A stretch of DNA of 64,000 nt. Source: Exiguobacterium sp. AM39-5BH (lineage in GTDB: Bacteria > Bacillota > Bacilli > Exiguobacteriales > Exiguobacteriaceae). A program made the translations under genes and the position numbers. Below the pieces are notes generated by a model. That model was given only the letters and a program-made list of their open reading frames with translations. It was not told the origin of the DNA and searched no databases. The stretch covers positions 124,001 to 188,000 of the forward strand of contig NZ_QSGS01000005.1 in assembly GCF_003467445.1 (NCBI RefSeq), read 5' to 3'. Of this stretch, positions 1 to 10,006 are shown piece after piece; position 1 is the stretch's first letter; the number at the start of each line of letters is the position of its first letter.

Positions 1-43
1 GCCTTGACTCGGCGGCTAAAGGACTATTTAAAAGGGTGGTATG

Positions 44-802
44 TCAGGACGAACGGCTCATAAATAACAACCGTTTCGAGGCGACAAAGAGCGTCACACC
101 AATCAGCAACAGGCTACTGACAATCGGCCAGACGAGTAAGCTCTCACCCATGAGCACTTCGGCCGATAACGAGCCGAGCCGCCATGGCATCCAATCCCAC
201 TCGAGCCAGCCGATGAGGAGCGACATGATAAAGTGAAGACCGAGCGTGATGACAAGGGCGACGAGACCGCTCTCGAGCAACGCCGCGAACAAGAAGAAAA
301 TCGACAGCTGGACGACGAAATGAAGCATGAGCAGCCCGGTCGCGATTAAGAAATCGGTGACGTCGAACGAATCGAACAGAACAATCGTGTAATAGACGGC
401 GCTCAATTGGGCGAGGCCAATCGCGACGACGGCAAGTAGTGAATAATGTCCCCATTTGCTGAGGACGATGCGCGTCGCCGGGATTTTGAGCGACTTGAGC
501 CAGGCGAGCGTGCCGAGCGACCGTTCGTGACTGAACGTATGCATGGCGGACAACAGCATGACGAGCAAACCGATTTGTCGCAACTGTTCGCTCGCCGACA
601 TGAGCACTTCTTCCGGTGATGGGGTCGGAATTTCGATGACCGCGCCGTCCGGCAAGTTGCCGCTCGAGGCCAAGATGTCCGGAAGGAAATAGAGCGTGAG
701 CGGCTGCATCGCCGCGAGCAGCATCAACGCAATCGGGACCCAGATGAGGCGCTTGTTGCGCCATGACTCTTTCCACTCTTGTTTGAAGATGGCCAGTCTC
801 AT
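44..802 (-). CDS. ABC transporter permease, YxlG-like
   Basis: A 252-residue integral membrane protein with about six hydrophobic segments and an N-terminal MRLAIFKQEWKESWRNKR stretch, typical of ABC-2 type permeases of the YxlG kind. The start at 802 shares one base with the stop of the upstream ATPase gene (TGATG), which is why a longer in-frame extension to 1105 is rejected: that part only antisense-reads the ATPase. With the ATPase and the small membrane protein upstream it matches the yxlE-yxlF-yxlG set that belongs to the sigY operon in Bacillus subtilis. Substrate unknown; export of a small molecule or peptide is inferred. Confidence 0.8.
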   Translation of the reverse strand: MRLAIFKQEWKESWRNKRLIWVPIALMLLAAMQPLTLYFLPDILASSGNLPDGAVIEIPTPSPEEVLMSASEQLRQIGLLVMLLSAMHTFSHERSLGTLAWLKSLKIPATRIVLSKWGHYSLLAVVAIGLAQLSAVYYTIVLFDSFDVTDFLIATGLLMLHFVVQLSIFFLFAALLESGLVALVITLGLHFIMSLLIGWLEWDWMPWRLGSLSAEVLMGESLLVWPIVSSLLLIGVTLFVASKRLLFMSRSS

Positions 803-1649
803 CAGGCGTTCATCTCTAAGAAGAGTGACTCGAGCGATGGATGCCCCACATGGAGCGATTGGAGACGGAGGTCGCGTTCGAGCATCAGTTCCAGGAGCGC
901 CCGTTCCGTCACGTCTTTTGCCTGTGTTTCGAGTTCCCATGTCGTCCCGGAGCGGGAGACGTGACTGACACCCGGCAGCGTCCGCCACTCGTCTTCCGTC
1001 ACGACATCGTTGAACAGGCGGACTTGAATCGAGGACTTCGAGCCGAGCAGATCGGTCACGGTCCCTTCCATGAGCAGGCGTCCTTGCCGGAGCAGGAGCA
1101 CCCAATCGCTCGCTTCCTCGGCGTCGGGGAGCACGTGCGTCGAATAGAGAATCATCCGCTCCCGTTTCAAGTCGCTCAACAAGTCGAGCACTTCACGCCG
1201 ACCGCGCGGGTCGAGCGCGGAGACGGGTTCATCGAGCAATAACAACTCGGGGTCATGCACGAGCGCCTGGCGATGCCGAGCCGCTGTCGCATGCCACCGG
1301 ACAAATGGGCCGCCGGTCGATTGACGGGATCGAGTCCGACCCGTTTCAACAAATGGACCGGGTCGACATTCGTGACGCCGGTCAACTCGGCCGCATAGCG
1401 AATCGTCTCGACCGGTGTGAGCGATGGATAGAGCGCCGGTCGCTGTGGCAGATAGCCGATACGGATGGCGTCATGCCCGACGATCTGTCCGGACGTCGGT
1501 GTCGTCACGCGGGCAATCATATTGAGCAGTGTCGTCTTGCCGGCCCCGTTCTCACCGAGGAGCGAGGTACAACCGGGGCGGAGTGAGAAGCTGACGTCGT
1601 CGAGCGCGGTGAACGTGCCGAATCGTTTCGTCAGTTGAGTGACGTTCAT
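802..1649 (-). CDS. ABC transporter ATP-binding protein, YxlF-like (frameshifted)
   Basis: Starts MNVTQLTKRFG with the ATG overlapping the stop of the upstream gene. The Walker A motif GENGAGKTT, the Q-loop region (GYLPQRP) and the signature LSGGMRQRLGIA are in one frame. Walker B (ELLLLDEP) and the H-loop (YSTHVLPDAEEA) are in another. The frames join near 1266-1267, where the minus strand reads AGGCGCTC and AGGGCGCTC would restore ALVHDPE. One lost G explains the break and both halves are well conserved, so a sequence error or a very recent mutation is likelier than an old pseudogene. It powers the adjacent permease. Confidence 0.8.
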
Positions 1650-1849
1650 CGCTTCGTCCGTCCCCATAGGAAGTAGACAATCGGCCCGAGAATGTTGATG
1701 AATAGGATGACGAGGAGCCATACCCATTTCGGTCCATTCGTTTCTTGCCGTTTGAGCAAATCAATCAAGGCGACGACGAGCAAGATGAGTTGCAACACGA
1801 GCAACGGCAAGAGGATGAGCAATAAATTTGAGTCATTGGTAATGTCCAA
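1646..1849 (-). CDS. PLDc_N-domain small membrane protein, YxlE-like
   Basis: A 67-residue protein with two hydrophobic helices and the motif NGPKWVWLLVILFINILGP followed by a basic tail, the usual form of the phospholipase D nuclease N-terminal (PLDc_N) domain family. It has no catalytic HKD motif, so it is a small membrane protein and not an enzyme. Its stop overlaps the start of the ABC ATPase by 4 bases, so the three genes are translationally coupled. In the Bacillus subtilis sigY operon the equivalent protein lies beside the same transporter and is thought to modulate the anti-sigma system; no sigma factor gene is visible here. Confidence 0.75.
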   Translation of the reverse strand: MDITNDSNLLLILLPLLVLQLILLVVALIDLLKRQETNGPKWVWLLVILFINILGPIVYFLWGRTKR

Positions 1850-1920
1850 TTATGTTCCTCCTTCATAAATGAGTTCACTACTTCATTCCACATATAGGAC
1901 CTATTTCCTGTATGGAACAG

Positions 1921-1950
1921 AAAAAAGCCCTTTCTCCGTAAAGAAAGGGT
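1921..1950 (-). terminator. Rho-independent terminator of uspA
   Basis: Read on the minus strand, an 8-base stem (CCCTTTCT with AGAAAGGG) with a short loop is followed by six T. It lies directly after the uspA stop codon. Confidence 0.8.
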
Positions 1951-1955
1951 GACAA

Positions 1956-2369
1956 TCATTTGACGATGATGACCGGGGCGAGCGCTCGTTTGGCGAGCTT
2001 GTGGCTGACGCTGCCGAGCACGAACTCTTGGAACGTGTTCAGTCCGCGTGAACCGACGACGACGTACTCGTACGGTTGATGGTTCGCATATTTGACGAGC
2101 TCGACGTCCGGCTCCCCACGAAGTTCGATGTATTCATACTCGAGCCCGGCTGCGACGACTTGATCGAAGAGCGGTTGCAACATCTGTTGGCGCTTCGTTT
2201 CAAGATCGATGTTACCGGTCGAGTTGAGTGCGGCTTCTTTCGATTCTTTGGCGCTGACGACATGGACGATGTCGATGGATGCGTCTGATGCTTTGGCGAG
2301 CTGAATCGCTTTCTCAAGTGCCCGCTTCGAGTGGGCAGATCCGTCTGCCGCTAAAAATACCTTTCCCAT
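1956..2369 (-). CDS. Universal stress protein, UspA family
   Basis: A 137-residue cytoplasmic protein starting MGKVFLAADGS. The start at 2369 is chosen because GAGGAGG lies just upstream; the frame stays open further but without a ribosome site. The family ATP-binding pattern G-x2-G-x9-G-S is present near the C-terminus (GSRG, then LGSVSHKL), so it belongs to the ATP-binding group. It is a single-domain protein of normal length, probably a stand-alone stress gene since terminators lie on both sides. The exact stress signal cannot be told from sequence. Confidence 0.88.
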   Translation of the reverse strand: MGKVFLAADGSAHSKRALEKAIQLAKASDASIDIVHVVSAKESKEAALNSTGNIDLETKRQQMLQPLFDQVVAAGLEYEYIELRGEPDVELVKYANHQPYEYVVVGSRGLNTFQEFVLGSVSHKLAKRALAPVIIVK

Positions 2370-2436
2370 TGAAACGTCCTCCTCTTTCACACAATCTACT
2401 TTTAGTATATGCGATTTACTAGAGCCATGGATATAA

Positions 2437-2467
2437 AAAAGGGAGCGAACGTGAATGTTCACTCCCG
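2437..2467 (-). terminator. Rho-independent terminator of the sulP gene
   Basis: Minus-strand stem GGGAGTGAAC with GTTCGCTCCC, followed by six T. It separates the SulP gene from the downstream uspA gene. Confidence 0.8.
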
Positions 2468-2478
2468 AAGAAATTGAA

Positions 2479-3960
2479 TCAATGGCCGGCGCTTGTTTCT
2501 TGTTGCTTCAAGTGCAGCGCGAGCGTGTTGAGCAGTTTCTCTGAATCTTTGTTCAAGTTCAACAGTTCTGGCTCAATCCCGACGTCACGATACTTGAAGA
2601 CGACTTTATCGATGGCACCGATGGCCGAGTCGTCCCATAGATGCGTGTTCGAGAAGTCGATGGTGACGTGTTTGACGTTGGACTCAACGTCCTCGGCCAC
2701 ATCGAACTGATTGACGAACTCGGACGTCGACGCGAAGAAGAGCTGACCGTTCACGATGTAGCGGGCACGGTCGGCGTCCACACTGCGGTCGAGTTCGACT
2801 TTCGAGATTTTTGCGGCGAACAGGATGGCTGCCGTCAAAATCCCCGCGAACACACCGAGTGACAAGTCGTGCGTGACGACCGTGACGAGCACCGTCACGA
2901 GCATGACGACCGTATCCGACTTTTGTGCCGTACGCATCGCTTTGAGCGAGCTCCAGTCAAACGTCGCATACGAGACGAAGAACATGACACCGACGAGCGC
3001 TCCGACCGGGATGAGCATCAATACGTCACTCATCGTCATGATCATGATGAATAACGCGAGTCCGGCGACGAACGTCGACAGACGGCCGCGAGCACCTGAC
3101 GAGACGTTGATGACCGATTGGCCAATCATCGCACACCCTGGCATCCCACCGAAGAGACCGGCGATGATGTTGGCGATACCTTGTCCTTTTGATTCTCGGT
3201 TCTTGTTTGAATCCGTGCCCGTCATGTCATCGACGATTTGGGCGGTCAACAGCGACTCAATCAATCCGACGAAGGCGAGAGAGATCGAGTAAGGGAGGAT
3301 GATCATCAACGTCTCAAACGTCAACGGGACGTTCGGGAATAAAAATTCCGGGAGTGTTGCTGAAATCGTACCCATGTCGCTAATGTTTTTCGTCTCGAGC
3401 CCGAGCGTGACCGCAAGAATCGTCATGACGACGATGGCGACGAGCGGTGCCGGGATGACTTTATTGATGCGTGGGAACAAGAAGATGATGGCGAGCGATC
3501 CAGTGACGAGCGCCCAGATGATCCAGCTCTCACCTTCAAAGTTCGTCAACTGCGCTTGGAAGATTAAAATCGCCAACGCGTTGACGAAGCCGACCATGAC
3601 GGCACGCGGGATGAACTTCATCAATCGGGCGATACCGAAATAGCCGAGCGCGATTTGAATAATTCCGGCGAGAATCCCGGCAGCGAGTAAATACTGCAAC
3701 CCGTAATCGGCGACGAGCGAGACGATGACGAGCGCCATCGCCCCGGTCGCAGCCGAAATCATGGCCGGACGTCCGCCGGCGATTGAGATGACCATCGCGA
3801 TGATGAACGACGCGTACAGCCCGACCATCGGATCGACCCCGGCAATCAATGAGAACGCGATTGCCTCAGGGATGAGGGCGAGTGCGACGACGAAGCCGGC
3901 GAGGACGTCGGCCCGGACGTTTCCGAGCCAATCTTGTTTAATCGCATTCAATTTTTCCAA
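2479..3960 (-). CDS. SulP/SLC26 family anion permease with STAS domain
   Basis: A 493-residue protein with 10 or more hydrophobic segments over residues 1-390 and a C-terminal STAS domain (about 400-490, containing [16 protein letters not shown]). The N-terminal [20 protein letters not shown] is the SulP hallmark. SulP proteins carry sulfate, bicarbonate or other anions; the substrate here is open. A GAGGTGTG site precedes the ATG. It diverges from the arsenic operon across a 225-base gap, so the two may share a control region, but no common motif is evident. The STAS domain probably regulates transport. Confidence 0.88.
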   Translation of the reverse strand: MEKLNAIKQDWLGNVRADVLAGFVVALALIPEAIAFSLIAGVDPMVGLYASFIIAMVISIAGGRPAMISAATGAMALVIVSLVADYGLQYLLAAGILAGIIQIALGYFGIARLMKFIPRAVMVGFVNALAILIFQAQLTNFEGESWIIWALVTGSLAIIFLFPRINKVIPAPLVAIVVMTILAVTLGLETKNISDMGTISATLPEFLFPNVPLTFETLMIILPYSISLAFVGLIESLLTAQIVDDMTGTDSNKNRESKGQGIANIIAGLFGGMPGCAMIGQSVINVSSGARGRLSTFVAGLALFIMIMTMSDVLMLIPVGALVGVMFFVSYATFDWSSLKAMRTAQKSDTVVMLVTVLVTVVTHDLSLGVFAGILTAAILFAAKISKVELDRSVDADRARYIVNGQLFFASTSEFVNQFDVAEDVESNVKHVTIDFSNTHLWDDSAIGAIDKVVFKYRDVGIEPELLNLNKDSEKLLNTLALHLKQQETSAGH

Positions 3961-4149
3961 AAGAACACACCTCTCTATATATTTTTTGACTTTGATCTCC
4001 GAGTCTCACGAAGATCAAACGCCGCATTATATGAAAGAAGTCGTTCGACCGATACATGTTTTCACAACGTGTTTCATCATACCGAACTTTTTCTGAGAAG
4101 ACAATTGCTTATCATGAAAAACTATGGTACTTTCATAACGTGAATGTTA

Positions 4150-4167
4150 TATAACGGTTTTGTTATA
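4150..4167 (+). promoter_or_regulatory. ArsR-type operator dyad upstream of arsR
   Basis: A perfect inverted repeat TATAAC-N6-GTTATA lies 19 bases before the arsR start, overlapping the likely promoter and the ribosome site approach. This size and position fit an ArsR/SmtB repressor site. Function is inferred from position and symmetry. Confidence 0.65.
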
Positions 4168-4185
4168 CAGAGAAGGAGAATGACG

Positions 4186-4503
4186 ATGCATACTGTAGAT
4201 GATTTAAGTAAAGTGCTCAAAGTGCTCGCCGATCCGACCCGTTTGACGATGCTGAAGCAGATGCAGGGCGGGGAGCAGTGTGCCTGCAGTTTTGTCGACT
4301 GTTTCGACATCTCGCAACCGGCAATCAGCCGCCACTTGAAGATGATGCGGCAAGCAGGGCTCCTGTTAGAGCGCCGCGACAAGCAATGGATTCACTATCG
4401 GTTGAATGAGACGAGCCCGTTCTATGCGATCGTCGTCGAGTTGCTCGACAAAATCGAGATGGTCGAGGCGAATTGTGACTGCGAAACGGACTGTGCGATT
4501 TAA
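4186..4503 (+). CDS. arsR: ArsR family metalloregulator of the arsenic operon
   Basis: A 105-residue winged-helix repressor with a helix-turn-helix around DISQPAISRHLKMMRQAGLL. Cys32 and Cys34, followed by Cys39, sit at the start of the DNA-binding helix, resembling the As(III)/Sb(III) site of ArsR proteins. An additional Cys-rich tail (CDCETDC) may add a second binding site. The start at 4186 is preferred since GAAGGAG is well spaced from this ATG and too close to the ATG two codons before. First gene of arsR-arsD-arsA-arsB; it should release the TATAAC dyad upstream when arsenite binds. Confidence 0.92.
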   Translation: MHTVDDLSKVLKVLADPTRLTMLKQMQGGEQCACSFVDCFDISQPAISRHLKMMRQAGLLLERRDKQWIHYRLNETSPFYAIVVELLDKIEMVEANCDCETDCAI

Positions 4504-4516
4504 GGAGGAGTCAACG

Positions 4517-4876
4517 ATGAAACTTGAAGTATTCGAACCAGCCATGTGCTGCCCGACCGGACTTTGTGGTCCTTCAATCGATCCGGAGCTAACGCGGATT
4601 GCGACCATCCATTACGTATTAAAACAACGCGGCTTTGATGTGGCCCGTTATAACCTTGCCTCCGAGCCGAACCGATTCGTCGAGAACGTCCATGTTCAAG
4701 CTGAAATCGCGAACGGTCTTGAGACGCTCCCACTTACGGTCGTCGACGGTGCCGTCGTCAAACGAGGCGCTTACATGACGAACGAGGAGATTGCCGAGTT
4801 GACAGGACTCCCGGTCGAAGCGTTCGCGAAACAAGATGGCGAAAAGCCGAAAGTCCGCATCACGCTTAAAAAATAA
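4517..4876 (+). CDS. arsD: Arsenite metallochaperone ArsD
   Basis: A 119-residue protein beginning MKLEVFEPAMCC. Cys11, Cys12 and Cys17 match the conserved As(III)-binding trio (Cys12-Cys13-Cys18 in the plasmid R773 protein). The thioredoxin-like fold is expected. ArsD hands arsenite to the ArsA ATPase, whose gene follows by 11 bases. An AAGGAGGAG site precedes the start. Extra C-terminal cysteine pairs found in some ArsD proteins are missing, which is common. Confidence 0.93.
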   Translation: MKLEVFEPAMCCPTGLCGPSIDPELTRIATIHYVLKQRGFDVARYNLASEPNRFVENVHVQAEIANGLETLPLTVVDGAVVKRGAYMTNEEIAELTGLPVEAFAKQDGEKPKVRITLKK

Positions 4877-4887
4877 GGAGGCGGGTC

Positions 4888-6647
4888 ATGATGAATCGCT
4901 TTGATTTCACGACAATCGAACCAACGCGCTATGTGTTTTTGACCGGTAAAGGCGGTGTCGGCAAGACGTCGACCGCTTCGAGCCTCGCGTTGACGCTTGC
5001 TGACCGCGGTAAGCGAGTCTTGCTCGTGTCGACCGACCCTGCGAGCAACCTTCAGGACGTGTTCGAGATGGAGCTCGACGAGACACCACGCCTCGTCCCG
5101 GGAACCGGTCTGTTCATCGCGAACTTCGACCCGGAAGAGGCGGCGAAGCAGTACATGGAACGGATGGTCGGCCCGTATCGCGGTGTCCTTCCGGACGTGG
5201 CCATCCAGTCGATGGAAGAGCAACTATCGGGGGCCTGCACGGTCGAGATAGCGGCGTTCGACCAGTTCACCGAGCTGTTGACGTCCGAGTCGGCACGTGA
5301 GACATACGATCACGTCATCTTTGATACAGCCCCGACCGGTCACACGTTGCGGTTGTTGACGTTGCCGAGTGCGTGGGATGAATTTTTAGAGACGAATACG
5401 ACCGGTGCGTCGTGCCTCGGTCCGCTCGCTGGTCTGGCCGACAAGCAACTGCAATACAAACGGGCTGTCGAGACGCTCACCGACGGCAGCGAGACGACAT
5501 TGTTGCTCGTCGCCCGTCCCGAGACATCGACGCTCGTCGAGGCTGCGCGTGCCGCGACCGAGCTTCACGCGATTGGCATCGAGCGGATGCAACTTGTCAT
5601 CAACGGCGTCGTCACATCAGACGAAGGGACGGACCGCTATACGAAACGGTTCATCGAGCGTCAACAACAGGCGCTCCACGAACTTCCGAAAGGTGTCGCC
5701 GACCTCGAGACGTTCACGCTGTCATATGCGTACGAGAACCTCGTCGGTGTCCCGGCGCTCCGACGCTGGGTGAACGGGGAGACGGCCACCGTCCCAACTA
5801 CACGTTATGACACGAGTCATTATGGCTCGATTGACCGACTCGTCGATGAAATCGAGATGGATGGACCGAGCGTCATCATGACGATGGGGAAAGGTGGGGT
5901 CGGCAAGACGACGCTCGCCTCGCTCGTCGCCGTCGCGCTCAGTGAGCGAGGTCACGCTGTCCATTTAACGACGACAGACCCGGCCGCACATGTGGCTTTC
6001 ACAATCGGGTTGGATGTCCCGAATACGTTCACCGTCGATGCGATCGACCCGAAAGTCGAAATCGAGAAGTACCGGATGGACGTGTTCCGGGAAGCGGGGG
6101 ATCTGAACGAGGAGCAGCGTATGATGCTCGAAGAGGACTTGCGTTCGCCGTGCACCGAAGAAATCGCCGTCTTCCGCGCCTTCGCCGATCAAGTGGCGAA
6201 AGCGAAAGACCGCTTCGTCGTCATCGATACGGCGCCGACAGGTCATACGCTTCTTCTCTTGGATGCGACTGAAAGTTATCACCGCGAACTCGAACGGTCG
6301 ACCGGGGTCGTCCCGGAAGCGGTCCGCGAGCTGTTACCAAACTGCGCGATCCGAAACAGACGCACGTCATCATCACGACGTTGCCTGAAACGACACCGGT
6401 TTATGAAGCCGAGCGACTCGTCGCTGACTTGGAACGGGCCGAGATTCAACCGTTCGCGTGGGTCGTCAACCAATCGTTCACACCGCTCGATGTGACAAGC
6501 AAGTTGCTGACGGCGAAAGTCGCGAGCGAGACGCCATGGCTCGAGCGGGTGAACGCCTATCCGCGTCCGACGTTACTCGCATGGCAAGAACAACTGCCAG
6601 TCGGTTATCCGGCACTGTCACAACTACTCAAGGAGGAAGTTACATGA
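4888..6647 (+). CDS. arsA: Arsenite-stimulated ATPase ArsA (frameshifted near the C-terminus)
   Basis: Duplicated ATPase with two P-loops (GKGGVGKT at residues 20-27 and 334-341) and two DTAPTGHTL motifs (about 149 and 448), as expected for two-domain ArsA. It energises arsenite export through ArsB. The frame breaks at 6339-6341: CCAAACTGCGC should read CCAAAACTGCGC to give PKLRDPKQTH and continue into LPETTPVYEAERLV to the stop at 6645-6647. A single A missing from an A-run is the only defect, so the gene is likely intact in the organism. Its end overlaps the next start by 4 bases. Confidence 0.88.
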
Positions 6648-6922
6648 ACATCACGAATGAAGCCATCGATTTTATGAAAGACGCACTGGTTGAAGAGGAA
6701 ATCAAATCAGTTCGTATTTGTATGGAAGCCGGGTGCTGTGGACCGACGCTCGGTCTCATCGTTGCGGCTCCGGAAGCGACGGATGACGTCAAAGACTTTG
6801 ACGGCCTCACGTTCGCCGTCGCGAACGACGCTGAAGCGATGGCGGAAAACGTCACGCTCGACGTCGAGTCAACGGAAGACGGTGTCAGCCTCGTGCTTCG
6901 CGGCTTGCAACAGACTTGCTAA
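6644..6922 (+). CDS. HesB/IscA-like Fe-S biogenesis-type protein in the ars operon
   Basis: A 92-residue protein, MNITNEAIDFMKDALVEEE, with the A-type carrier (HesB/IscA/ErpA) fold features: the central MEAGCCGPTLGL turn and a C-terminal Cys. The usual C-terminal CGC pair is reduced to a single Cys (QQTC end), so classical cluster delivery may be altered. It is translationally coupled to arsA by ATGA and precedes arsB, so a role in arsenic handling or protection of Fe-S clusters is suggested by place only. The vicinal Cys pair CC might bind As(III). Confidence 0.72.
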   Translation: MNITNEAIDFMKDALVEEEIKSVRICMEAGCCGPTLGLIVAAPEATDDVKDFDGLTFAVANDAEAMAENVTLDVESTEDGVSLVLRGLQQTC

Positions 6923-6952
6923 ACAAATAGAGAATTATTGGAGGAACTCATT

Positions 6953-8239
6953 GTGCAGTGGATTGCTAGTATCATCTTTTTGGTGACGCTCTTCCTCATC
7001 ATCAAGCAACCGAAAGGCCTTGGCATCGGTTACTCGGCGATGGGGATGGCGGTCATCGCCCTTCTCACCGGGGTCGTCAATTTGGATGACGTCGGTACCG
7101 TTTGGGGCATCATTTGGAACGCGACGTTCACGTTCATCGCGATTATCATCATCTCGCTCATCTTGGACGAGATTGGATTCTTTGAATGGGCTGCCTTACA
7201 TATGGCCCGCATCGCCAAAGGCGGCGGCGTCAAGCTGTTCGTCTATATCACGTTGCTCGGTGCGCTCGTCGCGGCGTTGTTCGCGAATGACGGGGCGGCG
7301 CTCATCTTGACGCCGATTGTCCTCGCCATGGTGCGGGCGCTCAAGCTTCCGGATGCGGTCGTCTTGGCATACGTCATGGCGTCTGGGTTCATCGCTGATA
7401 CGGCGAGTCTGCCGTTCGTCGTCTCGAACCTCGTCAACATCGTCTCGGCCGATTTCTTTGGCATCAGTTTCGCCGAATATGCGGCACGGATGGTGTTCGT
7501 CAACGTCTTCGCCGTCGCCGGAAGTTTGCTCGTCTTGTATTTGTATTTCAAAAAGGACATTCCGAAGCAGTACGATTTATCGAAACTCGTCGAGCCGGCC
7601 TCGGTCATCAAAGACCATAAAATGTTCCGCTTGTCGTGGGTCGTGCTCGCACTTCTCGTCATCGGATACTTCACAAGCGATATCGTCGGGATCCCGGTCT
7701 CGCTCGTCGCTGGGATTATCTCGTTATTCTTCCTTATCATGGCGAACCGTTCACCGGTCGTGCCGACCCGGTCCGTCCTACGCGGTGCGCCATGGGCGAT
7801 CGTCTTCTTCTCGCTCGGGATGTATATCGTCGTCTACGGTCTGCAAAACGCGGGACTGACGCAAGTTCTCGCCAACTTCATCGACTGGTTCGCCGTGAAC
7901 GCCTTCAGCGCCACGTTCGGGATGGGCTTCTTGGCCGCCATCTTGTCATCGGTCATGAACAATATGCCGACCGTCATGATTGACGCGCTCGCCATCGATT
8001 TGACGAATACGACCGGTCAGATTCGGGAAGCGCTCATCTATGCGAACGTCATCGGGTCCGACCTTGGTCCGAAGATTACACCAATCGGGTCACTCGCGAC
8101 GTTGCTTTGGCTCCATGTGCTCCGTACGAAAGGGCTTAAAATCGGTTGGGGTCAATACTTTAAAGTCGGCGTCATCTTGACGATTCCGACGCTCGCCATC
8201 ACGTTGCTCGGACTATATATCAGCCTAATACTTTACTAA
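6953..8239 (+). CDS. arsB: Arsenite efflux transporter ArsB
   Basis: A 428-residue membrane protein with about 12 hydrophobic segments, and the ArsB/NhaD-family features [17 protein letters not shown] and [16 protein letters not shown]. It extrudes As(III)/Sb(III), alone by the membrane potential or coupled to the ArsA ATPase. The start is the GTG at 6953, nine bases after GGAGG; an upstream in-frame TTG lies inside the ribosome site itself. This is the ArsB type, distinct from the ACR3 type. Fourteen-base spacing to the next gene indicates one operon. Confidence 0.92.
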   Translation: MQWIASIIFLVTLFLIIKQPKGLGIGYSAMGMAVIALLTGVVNLDDVGTVWGIIWNATFTFIAIIIISLILDEIGFFEWAALHMARIAKGGGVKLFVYITLLGALVAALFANDGAALILTPIVLAMVRALKLPDAVVLAYVMASGFIADTASLPFVVSNLVNIVSADFFGISFAEYAARMVFVNVFAVAGSLLVLYLYFKKDIPKQYDLSKLVEPASVIKDHKMFRLSWVVLALLVIGYFTSDIVGIPVSLVAGIISLFFLIMANRSPVVPTRSVLRGAPWAIVFFSLGMYIVVYGLQNAGLTQVLANFIDWFAVNAFSATFGMGFLAAILSSVMNNMPTVMIDALAIDLTNTTGQIREALIYANVIGSDLGPKITPIGSLATLLWLHVLRTKGLKIGWGQYFKVGVILTIPTLAITLLGLYISLILY

Positions 8240-8252
8240 GGAGTGTTTTTCT

Positions 8253-9911
8253 ATGAAATTGGTCATCATCGGTTCAGTCGCCGCCGGTACGTCGGTCGCG
8301 GCAAAAGCACGTCGTAACAATGAAGACGCACAGATTACGATTTACGACCGCGATTACGATATCTCGTACTCGGGTTGCGGCATCCCGTACTATGTCGGCG
8401 GCGAAGTCGAGTCGCGCGACGATTTGACGCCTCGCGATGCGGCGTTCTTCAAGAAACGCTACAACATCGACGTCATGACACGTCATAACGTGACGGCAGT
8501 CGATGCCGACGCACAGACGGTCACGGTCGAGAACCTTGAGACGGGTGAATCGTTCACGGACAGCTATGATTCGTTGGTCCTCGCGACAGGTGCCTCGAGC
8601 ATCATCCCGCCGATTCCGGGTGTCGATTCGGACAACGTGTTCCCAATCCGTAACATTCAGAACGCGGAAGCGACACGTAACTTCGTCGATGCGACGAACC
8701 CGAAACATGCAACGATCATCGGCGCCGGATTCATCGGCCTCGAGATGGCCGAGCAGCTCAAGCTACGTGGCGTCGATGTCACGGTCATCGAGCGTTTCCC
8801 GCAAGTGATGCCACCACTCGATAAAGATATGGCTTGTCGCGTCGAGGATCACCTCGAGAAGAACGGGATCGAGCTCATGCTCGGTGAGACGGTGACGGAA
8901 CTCGTCGGTAATGGTCATGTCGAACGCGTTGTCACGGAAAGTGGCAAGACAATTGATACGGACCTCGTTATCCTCTCAGTTGGTGTCCGTCCGAACACGG
9001 AACTCGCGAAATCGATCGGTGTCACAATCGGCGAGACGGGTGCGATCGCCATCAATGAGCGGATGGAGACGAACGTGAAGAACGTCTATGCGGCTGGCGA
9101 CGTCGCCGAAAGTTTCTCGCTCGTCACGGGCAAACCGATTTGGCGTCCGCTCGGTTCGACGGCGAACAAGATGGGGCGCGCTCTCGGTGACCTCATCACG
9201 GGCGGCGATCTTGAACATCGAGGGATCCTCGGGACGGGCATCTTCAAAGTGTTCGGCCAAGCGGTCGCGCAGACCGGTCTATCGGAACGTGAGGCCCGCG
9301 AGCTCGAGTATGACGTCGAAGTGCTCCATAACACGAAGCCGGACAAGCCGGGTTATATGGGCGGGAAAGACATGACGATTAAAGCGATCGGTGACCGGGC
9401 GACGCGTCAACTGCTCGGTGTTCAAATCGTCGGCTTCGACGGCGTCGACAAACGCATCGATGTGTTCGTCACGGCGATAACGTTCAAGGCGAAAGTCGAT
9501 GACCTGTTCCATCTCGATCTCGCATACGCCCCACCGTTCTCGACGACGAAAGATCCCGTCATGTACACGGGCATGGCGCTCGCGAACAGTATGGACCAAT
9601 CGGCGCGACTCATCACACCGGGTGAGTTACAGAAACGAATCGATGCGGGTGAGGACATGCAGATTATTGATACGCGCAAAGCTTCGCAGTTCGAGAAGGC
9701 GTGCGTCGACTGTGCGGTCAACATTCCGCTCGGTAACTTGCGCGAAGCTGCCAAGGACATGGACAAAGACAAGCCGACGGTCGTCTACTGCAATGGTGGA
9801 GTGACGGGGAACGCGGCGCAAAACGTGCTCCGCAACCTCGGATTCACCGACGTCTATAACTTGTCAGGCGGGAACAAGAACTATCAGCTGTTCAAGAAGT
9901 ACGGGAACTAA
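8253..9911 (+). CDS. CoA-disulfide reductase with C-terminal rhodanese domain
   Basis: A 552-residue flavoprotein. The FAD-binding start VIIGSVAAGTSVAAKARR, the redox Cys42 in SGCGIPYY, the NAD(P)H-binding IIGAGFIGLEMAEQL and the FAD motif VYAAGDVAES are visible. Residues about 455-552 form a rhodanese domain with active Cys513 in VVYCNGGVTG. This is the CoADR-RHD type, which reduces CoA disulfide, per- and polysulfides. Last gene of the ars operon before a strong terminator; a link with thiol balance under arsenite stress is an inference from context. Confidence 0.88.
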   Translation: MKLVIIGSVAAGTSVAAKARRNNEDAQITIYDRDYDISYSGCGIPYYVGGEVESRDDLTPRDAAFFKKRYNIDVMTRHNVTAVDADAQTVTVENLETGESFTDSYDSLVLATGASSIIPPIPGVDSDNVFPIRNIQNAEATRNFVDATNPKHATIIGAGFIGLEMAEQLKLRGVDVTVIERFPQVMPPLDKDMACRVEDHLEKNGIELMLGETVTELVGNGHVERVVTESGKTIDTDLVILSVGVRPNTELAKSIGVTIGETGAIAINERMETNVKNVYAAGDVAESFSLVTGKPIWRPLGSTANKMGRALGDLITGGDLEHRGILGTGIFKVFGQAVAQTGLSEREARELEYDVEVLHNTKPDKPGYMGGKDMTIKAIGDRATRQLLGVQIVGFDGVDKRIDVFVTAITFKAKVDDLFHLDLAYAPPFSTTKDPVMYTGMALANSMDQSARLITPGELQKRIDAGEDMQIIDTRKASQFEKACVDCAVNIPLGNLREAAKDMDKDKPTVVYCNGGVTGNAAQNVLRNLGFTDVYNLSGGNKNYQLFKKYGN

Positions 9912-9914
9912 AAC

Positions 9915-9948
9915 AGACGACGTCCGAATCGCTCGGGCGTCGTTTTTG
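9915..9948 (+). terminator. Terminator of the ars operon
   Basis: Stem ACGACGTCCGA with TCGGGCGTCGT, then a T run. It closes the arsR-to-CoADR unit. Confidence 0.88.
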
Positions 9949-10006
9949 ATAGGACTCAGATGAACGGAATTAACGATAAGGAACCCCTGATGTGCAGCAT
10001 CGAGGG

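Noticed and set aside
803-1105. Long N-terminal extension of the ABC permease
   Set aside because: The added part is low-complexity and Arg-rich and lies within the coding region of the ATPase on the same strand in another frame.
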